Of a stretch of 64,000 bases of DNA, positions 18,051 to 26,208 are shown in pieces. The notes beneath the pieces are model-generated. The model was not told where the DNA came from, ran no database searches, and saw only the letters and a program-made list of their open reading frames with translations. The stretch covers positions 1 to 64,000 of the forward strand of contig NZ_NFJF01000003.1 in the NCBI RefSeq assembly GCF_002159735.1, in the 5' to 3' direction. The DNA comes from Olsenella sp. An270. GTDB lineage: Bacteria > Actinomycetota > Coriobacteriia > Coriobacteriales > Atopobiaceae. The position numbers and the translations under genes are program-made. Each line of letters begins with the position of its first letter. Position 1 is the first letter of the stretch.

Positions 18051-18167
18051 CGTCGAGTGTACGAGATAGACGTTCCTGTGGCACATTGGGCTAACTTTTA
18101 TCTGGGGAAACGTTGGGTCCGTGTCTCGAAATAACGGGTGCCGGAGCGCTAACTCGTACACTCGGCG
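18051..18167. repeat. Intergenic element with inverted ends (kup-rlmKL)
   Basis: CGAGTGTACGAGATAG at 18054-18069 is inverted as CTAACTCGTACACTCG at 18149-18164 (one mismatch), bracketing about 80 AT-richer bases. GTTCTTCTCGCC flanks the left side (17990) and its complement GGCGAGAAGAAC the right (18202). The layout resembles a small non-autonomous mobile element or a regulatory hairpin. Together with flanks it fills the 346-base gap between divergent kup and rlmKL; both promoters must also lie here, but no convincing -35/-10 pair was found. Confidence 0.5.
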
Positions 18168-18272
18168 CGGGATGCGCTCGCCCGTCGCGAAACGGGCGCG
18201 GGCGAGAAGAACGCCGGCTCGCCGTTCGTGCGAGAATGGCGGGGTAGGTTGCGACGGGCGAAAGGTGACCCG

Positions 18273-20489
18273 ATGGAGTTTGTGGCGACGTGCCCCAAGG
18301 GCTTTGAGCGACTGCTGGCGGACGAGCTTGCCGCGCTGGGAGCGCCGCAGGTGAGGCCGCTGGCGGGACAGGTGAGCTTTGGCGGCGGGCTGGAGGACGC
18401 GTATCGGGCGTGCCTGTGGTCGAGGCTGGCGTCACGCGTGCTGCTCGTGCTCGCGCGCGTGGGCGCCGCCGATGCCGACGAGCTCTACGAGGGGGTCTCG
18501 GCGATTGCCTGGGAGGACCACCTCGCGCCCGGGGCGACCTTTGCCGTTGACGCCCACGGCACCAACGCCCAGCTTCGCAACACGCAGTTCGTGGCCCTGC
18601 GCACCAAGGACGCCGTCGTGGACCGTCTGGTCTCCGTGCGCGGCGCGCGACCGATGGTGGACACGGCGCGCGCGGACGTGACCGTGTCCGTCCGTCTCTC
18701 CGGCCAGCGTGCCACGCTGGCGATCGACCTCGCCGGCGAGCCGCTCTTCCGACGCGGCTACGCCACGCGCGGCGACGCGCGCCTGAGCTCGCTGCGGCCC
18801 GACTACGCCGCCGCGCTGCTCGCCGCCGGCGGGTGGGACGAGGCTGTCCGCTCCGGCTCGCCCGCGCTCGCGGCGCTCTGGCCGGGGCAGGGGAGCGTGC
18901 TCGTGGAGGCTGCGGGCGTCGCGCTGGACCGCGCGCCGGGTCTGCTGCGCTCGCGCTGGGGCTTCGCCGGCTGGGCGGGGCATGACGCGGACGCCTGGCA
19001 GGCGCTTCTCGCCGAGGCGGAGGCGCGCTCGGCCGCGGGCGAGAAGAACCCCTGCTCGCTGCTCGTGCTGGATGGCCGGTCGGGCACGCTCTCGGCCTGT
19101 CGCCAGGCCCTGCGCGGCGCCGGGATCGCCCTGGAGCCGCAAGGGTGTGAGCAGGTGCCCCCCTCGTGTTGTCTTGCGGCGGCGGACCTGTCGTGGGTCG
19201 GGGAGACCGCCCTCGCGACGGAGGCCGCCGTGCTCTCCGAGCTCGCGTCGCATGCGGGGCGACGGCTCGTCGTCCTCTCCCGTGACGAGGCGCCGGACGC
19301 GGCCCTGCGCTCCGAGCCCGCGTCCGTGACCGAGGTCATCGTCGGGCGCGACCCGGCGACCATCCGCGTCTACGAGCAGAGCGACTCTGTGGCACCTGCG
19401 CCCTCGGTTGAGCTTCCGGGCGGCGGGCGCGCGAGCGTGCTCGTGCCCGCCTCCGACCAGTTTGCCCGCCGGCTCGCGAAGGTGGCGCGCCTCCGCGCCA
19501 AGTGGGCGCGTCGCGAGGACGTGACCTGCTACCGCGTCTATGACGCCGACCTGCCCGACTACGCCGTCGCCATCGAGCTCTACGAGGGCTCCGAGACCCC
19601 GGGTCGCTGGCTCCAGGTCTCCGAGTACGCCGCCCCGCGTGGGGTGGACCCCGAGCTCGCGCGCAGGCGCCTGCTCGACGTGCTGACGATCGCACCCCGG
19701 GTGCTCGGGGTCGACCCGGCGGACGTGAGCGTGCGCGTGAGGACACGAGCGCGCGGCGGCTCGCAGTACGCCGACGAGGCGCGCGTGCCCGAGCGTGGAG
19801 CCCGTGGACGGGACCGCTCTTCTCGCCGACAGGGTGTGGAGCTGCCGGCGGGGTCGCATCTGGTGGACGAGGGCGGCCTCACCTTCGAGGTGAACTTCGA
19901 CGCGCGCCACGACTGCGGCATCTTCCTGGACCACCGGGAGACGCGCTCCCGCATCCGCGAGATGATGAAGCAGACCAAGGGGTCAAAGCGCTTCCTCAAC
20001 CTCTTTGCGTACACGGGTACCGCGACCTGCTACGCGGCGGACGGCGGCGCAAAGCACACCACGACGGTCGACCTCTCGCGCCCGAGCCTGGACTGGGCGC
20101 GCCGCAACATGGCCCGCAACGGCTTTGACGGCCCGGAGCACGAGTTCGTTCAGGCGGACGTGCTCGCGTGGGTCTCCGAGCAGAGGCATACGCGTAACCG
20201 ATGGGACCTGATCTTCTGCGACGTGCCCACGTTCTCCAACTCGGCGCGCATGCGCAAGAGCTCCTTCGACGTGCAGCGCGACCATGCCGAGCTGATCATC
20301 GGCGTGTCGCGTCTGCTCGTGCGGGGCGGATGCGCGATCTTCTCGTGCAACCTGCGCAGCTTCAGGCCGGATGCGGAGAAGCTCGAGCGCGCCGGCGTGC
20401 GCCTCACCGACATCACCGACGAGACCATTCCCGAGGACTTCTCTCGCAACCGCAAGATTCACCACGCCTATCTCGTGGAGCGCGCATAG
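18273..20489 (+). CDS. rlmKL: RlmKL-type 23S rRNA methyltransferase with degenerate N-terminal RlmL half
   Basis: The 738-residue protein is collinear with E. coli RlmKL: a THUMP-containing start (FVATCPKGFERLLADELAALGA, then GATFAVDAHG), an RlmL-like region, and a C-terminal RlmK Rossmann domain. RlmK is intact: LVDEGGLTFEVNFD, then FLNLFAYTGTATCYAADGGA (SAM motif) and CDVPTFSNSARM. RlmK makes m7G2069 and RlmL m2G2445 in E. coli 23S rRNA. In the RlmL half, DPMCGSGT is replaced by ALWPGQGS (about residues 200-207) although the flanks (VEAAGVALDRAPGLLRSRWGFAGW) are conserved, and NPPYGER is replaced by ADLSWVGE. The N-terminal half is probably inactive as a methyltransferase. Confidence 0.88.
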   Translation: MEFVATCPKGFERLLADELAALGAPQVRPLAGQVSFGGGLEDAYRACLWSRLASRVLLVLARVGAADADELYEGVSAIAWEDHLAPGATFAVDAHGTNAQLRNTQFVALRTKDAVVDRLVSVRGARPMVDTARADVTVSVRLSGQRATLAIDLAGEPLFRRGYATRGDARLSSLRPDYAAALLAAGGWDEAVRSGSPALAALWPGQGSVLVEAAGVALDRAPGLLRSRWGFAGWAGHDADAWQALLAEAEARSAAGEKNPCSLLVLDGRSGTLSACRQALRGAGIALEPQGCEQVPPSCCLAAADLSWVGETALATEAAVLSELASHAGRRLVVLSRDEAPDAALRSEPASVTEVIVGRDPATIRVYEQSDSVAPAPSVELPGGGRASVLVPASDQFARRLAKVARLRAKWARREDVTCYRVYDADLPDYAVAIELYEGSETPGRWLQVSEYAAPRGVDPELARRRLLDVLTIAPRVLGVDPADVSVRVRTRARGGSQYADEARVPERGARGRDRSSRRQGVELPAGSHLVDEGGLTFEVNFDARHDCGIFLDHRETRSRIREMMKQTKGSKRFLNLFAYTGTATCYAADGGAKHTTTVDLSRPSLDWARRNMARNGFDGPEHEFVQADVLAWVSEQRHTRNRWDLIFCDVPTFSNSARMRKSSFDVQRDHAELIIGVSRLLVRGGCAIFSCNLRSFRPDAEKLERAGVRLTDITDETIPEDFSRNRKIHHAYLVERA

Positions 20490-20628
20490 GACCCTCCCTC
20501 CGTCCGCCGACGCAGGGCGCCCATCGGACAAGGCGATGCCAGCGGGCGACCGCTCGGCGACTACTATTGCTTCATACGTGCGGATTCGGCGCGGGACGTC
20601 CCGCGCCCCGAGCAAATGGGGGAACACC

Positions 20629-22350
20629 ATGGACGCAAGCATCGAGGCCAAGGTCAGCGCCTGGCAGGACAACGTCACCGAGCCCGATCTCGTGATCGAG
20701 CTGGACGACCTCTGCCGCGAGGGCAACGAGGAGAAGCTCTTTGACGCCTTCTATCGTGACCTCGCCTTTGGCACCGCCGGTCTTCGCGGCACGCTTGGCG
20801 TGGGCACCAATCGCATGAACGTCTACGTGGTCGCGCAGGCCACCCAGGGTGTCGCGGACTACCTGAACGCCCACTACGACAGCCCCACGCTCGCGCTCGC
20901 GCGCGACTCGCGCAACAAGGGCGAGGACTTCCAGCGCGTGGCCGCCGGCGTCCTGGCCGCCAACGGCATCCACGTCTACGTGTACCCGCGCATCGAGCCG
21001 GTCCCGACGCTCTCCTTTGCGGTGCGCTACCTCGGCACCTCCGCGGGCATCGTGCTCACGGCCTCCCACAACCCGGCGCCCTACAACGGCTACAAGGTCT
21101 ACAACGACAACGGCGGCCAGATCACCGACGAGGCCGCGGCGGAGATCTCGGCCAACATCGCCAAGGTCGACCCGTTCACCGTCGACATCATGGACTTCGA
21201 AGAGGGCATCGAGAAGGGCCTGATCGAGTGGACGCCCGAGGAGGTCCTCGACAGCTTCATCGAGAACATCAAGAAGGTCTCCGTCCCGGGCTTCAAGGCC
21301 TCTGACGACTACTCCGTGGTCTACACGCCGCTCAACGGCACTGGCATGGAGCTCGTGACCCGCATCCTCAAGGAGATCGGCGTCGAGAAGGTTTCCGTCG
21401 TCCCCGAGCAGGCGGAGCCCGACGGCAACTTCCCCACGTGCACCTATCCCAACCCCGAGTTCCGCGAGGCGCTCGAGCTGGCGCTGGGTCTCGCCGAGGA
21501 GGTCAAGCCCAACCTCGTCGTGGCCACCGACCCCGACGCCGACCGCATGGGCACCGCAATCCCGCACGACGGCGACTACGTGCTGCTCTCCGGCAACGAG
21601 ATGGGCGTCCTGCTCATGGACTGGCTCGCCACGATGGCCAAGGACCGCGGCGAGGACGTGGCGGCTAAGGTCGCCGTCTCCACGATCGTCTCGTCCTCCA
21701 TGCCCGACGCCCTCGCGCGTGACTGGGGCTTTGAGATGAGGCGTGTGCTCACCGGCTTCAAGTACATCGGCGACCAGATTGACCAGCTCAAGGACGAGGG
21801 CGAGGAGGACCGATTCCTCATGGGCTTCGAGGAGTCCTACGGTTACCTCGTCGGCACGCACGCCCGCGACAAGGACGCCATCGTCGCCACGATGCTCTGC
21901 GTCGAGATGGCCAGCTACTACGCCGAGAAGGGTATGGACCTGTACGAGGCAATGGACGCCCTCTACCAGAAGTACGGCTACTACCTCAACGGTACCGTCA
22001 ACGCGAGCTTCCCGGGTGCGGCGGGCGCCGACAAGATGGCCGGCATCATGGACGGCCTGCGCAAGAACCCGCCCACTGAGATCGCCGGCTACAAGGTCCT
22101 CGGCATGACCGACTACGCCACCGGCCCCGAGATGCCGCGCGTCTCCGGTCTGCAGAAGGAGGCCGCGCAGGTGCTGCCGCCGGCCAACGTCATCGAGTTC
22201 CGTCTTGAGGACGACAACAAGGTCATCTTCCGTCCGTCCGGAACCGAGCCCAAGGTCAAGGCGTACCTCTTCTCCAAGGGTGCCACGCGTGCCGAGTCCG
22301 AGGCCGTCCGTGCCAAGCTCGAGGCCGCTTCCAAGGAGATCCTGTCGTAG
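20629..22350 (+). CDS. pgcA: Phosphoglucomutase/phosphomannomutase (phosphohexose mutase family)
   Basis: The 573-residue enzyme has the family features in order: FGTAGLRGTLGVGTNRMN near the start, the phosphoserine loop TASHNPAPYNGYKVY, the metal-binding DPDADRMG, the sugar-binding GFEESYGYL, and the phosphate-binding RPSGTEPKVKAY near the end. It interconverts glucose-1-phosphate and glucose-6-phosphate, with possible activity on mannose and ribose phosphates, feeding wall and glycogen precursors. Length matches Bacillus PgcA (about 575-580). The start ATG at 20629 has a GGGGGAA site. A strong terminator follows the stop, so it is transcribed alone. Confidence 0.92.
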   Translation: MDASIEAKVSAWQDNVTEPDLVIELDDLCREGNEEKLFDAFYRDLAFGTAGLRGTLGVGTNRMNVYVVAQATQGVADYLNAHYDSPTLALARDSRNKGEDFQRVAAGVLAANGIHVYVYPRIEPVPTLSFAVRYLGTSAGIVLTASHNPAPYNGYKVYNDNGGQITDEAAAEISANIAKVDPFTVDIMDFEEGIEKGLIEWTPEEVLDSFIENIKKVSVPGFKASDDYSVVYTPLNGTGMELVTRILKEIGVEKVSVVPEQAEPDGNFPTCTYPNPEFREALELALGLAEEVKPNLVVATDPDADRMGTAIPHDGDYVLLSGNEMGVLLMDWLATMAKDRGEDVAAKVAVSTIVSSSMPDALARDWGFEMRRVLTGFKYIGDQIDQLKDEGEEDRFLMGFEESYGYLVGTHARDKDAIVATMLCVEMASYYAEKGMDLYEAMDALYQKYGYYLNGTVNASFPGAAGADKMAGIMDGLRKNPPTEIAGYKVLGMTDYATGPEMPRVSGLQKEAAQVLPPANVIEFRLEDDNKVIFRPSGTEPKVKAYLFSKGATRAESEAVRAKLEAASKEILS

Positions 22351-22370
22351 GAATCCCTTCTCAAAGGCGG

Positions 22371-22406
22371 AGCCCCGCCTCCCCGATCGGGGAGGCGGGG
22401 CTTTTT
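22371..22406 (+). terminator. Intrinsic terminator after the phosphoglucomutase gene
   Basis: AGCCCCGCCTCCCCG pairs with CGGGGAGGCGGGGCT around a two-base loop and is followed by five T. It begins 20 bases after the stop codon. Confidence 0.92.
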
Positions 22407-22429
22407 GCATGCGAACTTGGCTCAAGCGT

Positions 22430-22652
22430 GCATAAAACGGTCCCTCGTGCTACATAAAAGGGCTCCGGAAGGTCAAAAAGGGGATTCGTGTAGCGTAGTT
22501 TTAGCCAAATTGCTCAAACAAGTTTCTTTATATATGTAGTTATCTGGCCTTTTGTAACGAGCCTACTCACAGAACCCTGGAAAAGACGCTACACGAATCG
22601 ACGTTTTATGCAGCGAAGAGGCCCGAATGTAGCACGAGACGCGGTTTTATGC
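22430..22652. repeat. 223-bp element with 67-bp imperfect inverted arms
   Basis: The left arm (22430-22498) and the right arm (22586-22652) are imperfect inverted copies. Both contain GCATAAAAC at the outer end, CTCGTGCTACAT 15 bases further in, and GATTCGTGTAGCGT at the inner end. Between them lie about 87 AT-rich bases (TTATATATGTAG). No open reading frame is present. The layout is that of a miniature inverted-repeat element or a large foldback. It fills most of the 332-base gap between two convergent genes. Confidence 0.65.
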
Positions 22653-22683
22653 GTCCAATCCTTTGGTGGCAGCCCCTTGAGCG

Positions 22684-23775
22684 CTATTCCGCCGTGTCGT
22701 CGGCCTCTGCGGCGCTGATCGCATAAAGGGTGTCGCCGACGCCCGCGATGGTGGCAGGGTCCCAGGTGTGGGAGCTGACCTCGGGGGAGGTGGGGTCGTA
22801 GACGACCAGCGAGCCGTCGGAGTCCTCGGTGACGAGGACGATCCAGTGCGCGGAGTCGGTGAGGGTGTCAGCCGCGGCCTCGACGAGCAGGTAGGTGCCC
22901 GTGTCGAGGACCTGCACGAGGTTCTCCTCGTTGGAGGTGTAGGTCGAGCAGGTGAGCCCGTAGTCCTTCAGTGAGTCGCCGAGGAAGGACCCCGACATGA
23001 GGGAGTCCCCACTCGCCATCTCGGCGTCGGTGATCGCTTGGGCAAAGTCGGCGGGCGTGCGGTCGCCCTTGCCCGTCAGGGCCATGTATGCCATCGAGAG
23101 GCTGGTGGGCCCGGACCCGGTGAGCGCGAGCGGCGAGCCGGCGTAGTCGACGTTGCCCCAGCGCTCGTCCCAGCAGTAGAGCTGGGGAACGGTTCCCTCG
23201 CTCACCTCGTCGTCGTAGGGCTGGGCGGTCTTCTCCGCCTCGGGATAGGCCGCGACGAAGTCGATGGCGTCGGGCTGCGCGAGAGCGAGCTCGAGCAGGC
23301 CCTGGTTCTCGTACTCGTTCGCGTGCGCGGCGATCGACGCGAGCTTCTCGTCCCGGTCGAGCTCCGACGCGAACCGCTTGGTCAGGTCTTCGTCCACGCC
23401 GGCGGCGACACGGGCGTCGACGGGGTTGGCTTCGGTGGTCTGCTGCTCCGAGCTGCATCCGCGGACGCAGCTCGAGATTCCCACGATCAGCAGGATGAGG
23501 ATGATGAGCGCAAGGGCGGCGAGGATCAGCAGGCGGCGGTTCGTGCTGAGCCTCCGCGCGCGGCCACTCTGGAAGTTGATGCTGCGTGCCCGGAGCGGGT
23601 AGCCCGGGCCGGAGGACAGGCGCGAGGAGGAGGGGCGCTGACGGGTGCCGCGGGGGCCGTGGTAGGTGCCCTGCGAGGGGACGCGCCCGCGCGAGCCCTG
23701 GGAGTGGGGGCGAGACGAGCCCGTGCGCTGGCCCGAGCCCTGACGATAGCGTGCGTCGCGATCGTTGTACGTCAT
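22684..23775 (-). CDS. Membrane-anchored C39-like peptidase-fold protein, catalytic Cys replaced
   Basis: The 363-residue product starts at ATG 23775 behind GGAGGA. The first 80 residues are Ser/Arg/Gly-rich and basic. A single membrane helix follows (LLILAALALIILILLIVGI, about 82-100), so the rest faces outward. Residues 198-355 match the peptidase C39-like fold: CWDERWGNVDYAGSPLALTGSGPTSLSM, a His in SAHWIVLV and an Asp in VVYDPTS. In active relatives the first motif reads QWDxRWG and GCGPTS; here Gln is Cys201 and the catalytic Cys is Ser221. It may be a structural or regulatory pseudo-peptidase. It is the downstream neighbour of a class A PBP on the same strand but a terminator-like hairpin separates them. 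Confidence 0.72.
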   Translation of the reverse strand: MTYNDRDARYRQGSGQRTGSSRPHSQGSRGRVPSQGTYHGPRGTRQRPSSSRLSSGPGYPLRARSINFQSGRARRLSTNRRLLILAALALIILILLIVGISSCVRGCSSEQQTTEANPVDARVAAGVDEDLTKRFASELDRDEKLASIAAHANEYENQGLLELALAQPDAIDFVAAYPEAEKTAQPYDDEVSEGTVPQLYCWDERWGNVDYAGSPLALTGSGPTSLSMAYMALTGKGDRTPADFAQAITDAEMASGDSLMSGSFLGDSLKDYGLTCSTYTSNEENLVQVLDTGTYLLVEAAADTLTDSAHWIVLVTEDSDGSLVVYDPTSPEVSSHTWDPATIAGVGDTLYAISAAEADDTAE

Positions 23776-23845
23776 GCGTCCTCCGTGACGAGCTTGGTAC
23801 AGAAAATCTCTTATCGCATGATACGGCAGTGAGATGGGAAAAGAG

Positions 23846-23882
23846 AGCGGGCGCCGCCCCAATCGGGGAGCGGCGCCCGCTC
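23846..23882 (-). terminator. Terminator-like hairpin after the PBP gene
   Basis: GCGGGCGCCGC and GCGGCGCCCGC form a GC-rich stem, closed further by CCCC/GGGG. On the minus strand it is followed by TCTTTTCCC, so it probably ends transcription of the class A PBP gene. Confidence 0.75.
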
Positions 23883-23889
23883 GATGGGC

Positions 23890-26091
23890 CTATTGCGCGG
23901 GAGCCGGGTCGGATGAACCCTGGTTCTCGCCACCGGGCTGCGGGTCTTCTCCGGTATCCGGCCCGGCGGGCTCCTCGGGCGTGGGATCGGGCTCCTCGCT
24001 CGGGGTCTCCTCGACCGGTTCGGTGGGCTCGGTCGGCTCGGTGGGGGTCGTGGGCTCGGTGGTCTCGGGGGCCTCCTCCTCCGGGGTCTCCTGCACGACG
24101 GGCTGCGAGCTCCAGCCCTTCGTGTTCACCGAGGTGCTGGTTCCGATGAAGTCCCAGGAGTCGTTGGGCTTGTACTGGGCCTCGTGGTCTGAGGTCGGGA
24201 ACTCCGCGCGAGCCACGCCGTCGAGCGCCGAGTTCATGTAGGTGCCCCAGATGGGGATCGGGAGGGTGGCGGTCCTGCCGGTCGCGCCCTGGTAATACAC
24301 GCGCTGGTTGCTGCTCTCGATGCAGCCGACCCACACCGCGGTCGTGAGCTGGGGCGTGTAGCCGCAGAACCAGAGGTTGTTGTAGTTGTCGGTCGTTCCG
24401 GTCTTGCCCGCGACGGGCTGGTTCTGGCGGAAGTAGCTCCTCAGGTTGGTGGCGCTGCCCTCGGTGATGACCGTCTCGAGGATGTTGGTCGCCTCCTCGA
24501 CGATGGCGGAGTCGACAACCTGCTCCGGGTCGTCCTCGTGCTCGTAGACCACGTTGCCGTTGCGGTCCTCGATCCGAGTGATCGCGACGGGGTTGCGGTG
24601 GACGCCCCCGTTGGCGAGGGTCGAGAAGGCCTCGGCCATCTCGAGCGGGGAGACCGGCGAGGTGCCGAGCGCGGAGGCGAGGCCGGGCTCGATCGTCGAC
24701 TCGATGCCGAGGCGCGCCGCCATGTCGGCGACCTTGTCCATGCCGATGGCCTCGGCGACCTGGACGTAGCCGGTGTTGGAGGAGACGGCGGTCGCGCGCT
24801 GCAGCGTGCAGATGCCGTAGTTAGCGTGGTCGATGTTGCTCGGGGCCCACGTGGGCGTGACCTGGATCGTGGGCTGGCAGTTGATGCGCACCGTGGGGCT
24901 CATGCCCGCCTCGAGCGCGGCGGTGAGCACGACGGCCTTGAAGCTCGAGCCCGTCTGCCGCGGCGAGGTCGCCATGTTGATGGAGCTCTGGCCGGCCTCG
25001 GTGTCGTTGCCGTAGTTCTGGCCGCCCACCATGGCGACGATGTGACCGTTGGAGTTGTCGATCGAGACGAGCGCGGCCGACGCGTCGGGGTCGCCGCCGG
25101 CTGCCAGGCGGTCACTGCAGGCCTGCTCGGCCGCCGCCTGCTTCGCGGGCTCGATGGTGGTGTAGACCTTCAGGCCGCCCTGGGCGATTGTGTCGGACGA
25201 GAAGTCCTGGAGCAGCAGGTTGCGCACGTAGTCGGTGAAGAAGGGATAGGTGCTGTCGGAGTCGGTGAGCTCGCCGGGGTTGAGCGGGATCTCCTCGGCG
25301 ACGGTCGCGTCGTACTCCTCCTGCGAGATGTCGCCCGCCTCGAGCATGCGCGAGAGGACGAGGTTGCGACGGCTCTTGCAGTTCTCGTAGTTCACGAAGG
25401 GGTCGTAGTAGGTGGGGGAGTTGGGGATGCCCACGAGCGTGGCCGCCTCGTTGAGCGTGAGGTCGGCGGCGCTCTTGTTGAAGTAGGTGATGGCCGCCGC
25501 CTCGATGCCGTAGGCACCGTTGCCGTAGAAGATGGTGTTGAGGTACATGTTGAGGATCTGTTCCTTCGTGTACGTCTTCTCCATCTGGATGGCGATGTAC
25601 GCCTCGCGGACCTTGCGCCGCAGCGAGTTCTCGAACTGCTCGTCGGAGAGGACCGTCCAGCGGACGAGCTGCTGGGTGATCGTGGAGCCGCCGCCCTGCT
25701 CGCCGCCGCCAAAGACCTGGCCCACCGCCGCGCGCAGAATGCCCTCGGGGTCAACGCCGTTGTGCTGGTAGAAGCGCTTGTCCTCGGTGTCGATGGTGCC
25801 CTGGATGACGTAATCGGAGACCTGGTCCAGCGTCACCGAGCGACGGTTCTGCAGATAGTAGGCAACGATCTCGTTGCCGTCCGCGTCGTAGACGCGGGTG
25901 GGCTCGGCCACGAGGAAGGCGTCGGCGGAGGTGTAGTCGGGCAGGTCCTCGAGCCAGGTGGACACCACCGCTCCCAGTGAGAGTGCGAGCGTCACGCAGA
26001 GAAGCGCGATGAAGCCGAGCACTCCGGCGAGGCCAAAGCCCACGAAGTGCGTCTTCGAGTGCGCGCGTGCCCGACGCGTTCTGATTCCCAT
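23890..26091 (-). CDS. Class A penicillin-binding protein (bifunctional transglycosylase/transpeptidase)
   Basis: The 733-residue protein has a short basic N-terminus, one membrane helix (about 17-45), a GT51 glycosyltransferase domain with TIDTEDKRFYQHNGVDP, GGSTITQQLVR and KVREAYIAIQMEKTYTKEQILNMYLN, and a transpeptidase domain with SSFK, SSN and KTGTT. It polymerises lipid II and cross-links peptidoglycan outside the membrane. A tail of about 70 residues rich in Pro, Glu and Thr ends the protein, typical of actinobacterial PBP1-type proteins. The ATG at 26091 has CAGGAGGG upstream. It is divergent from tyrS across 117 bases. Confidence 0.94.
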   Translation of the reverse strand: MGIRTRRARAHSKTHFVGFGLAGVLGFIALLCVTLALSLGAVVSTWLEDLPDYTSADAFLVAEPTRVYDADGNEIVAYYLQNRRSVTLDQVSDYVIQGTIDTEDKRFYQHNGVDPEGILRAAVGQVFGGGEQGGGSTITQQLVRWTVLSDEQFENSLRRKVREAYIAIQMEKTYTKEQILNMYLNTIFYGNGAYGIEAAAITYFNKSAADLTLNEAATLVGIPNSPTYYDPFVNYENCKSRRNLVLSRMLEAGDISQEEYDATVAEEIPLNPGELTDSDSTYPFFTDYVRNLLLQDFSSDTIAQGGLKVYTTIEPAKQAAAEQACSDRLAAGGDPDASAALVSIDNSNGHIVAMVGGQNYGNDTEAGQSSINMATSPRQTGSSFKAVVLTAALEAGMSPTVRINCQPTIQVTPTWAPSNIDHANYGICTLQRATAVSSNTGYVQVAEAIGMDKVADMAARLGIESTIEPGLASALGTSPVSPLEMAEAFSTLANGGVHRNPVAITRIEDRNGNVVYEHEDDPEQVVDSAIVEEATNILETVITEGSATNLRSYFRQNQPVAGKTGTTDNYNNLWFCGYTPQLTTAVWVGCIESSNQRVYYQGATGRTATLPIPIWGTYMNSALDGVARAEFPTSDHEAQYKPNDSWDFIGTSTSVNTKGWSSQPVVQETPEEEAPETTEPTTPTEPTEPTEPVEETPSEEPDPTPEEPAGPDTGEDPQPGGENQGSSDPAPAQ

Positions 26092-26208
26092 GAGCCCTCC
26101 TGAAACGGGATGTAACGCCACAATCGCATCACATTATACTATGCTAGTTTGCTATGCCGCCGCCCGTGGGCGGTTCAGAGAGACGTAGACCTTATGGAGG
26201 ACAGCGCA

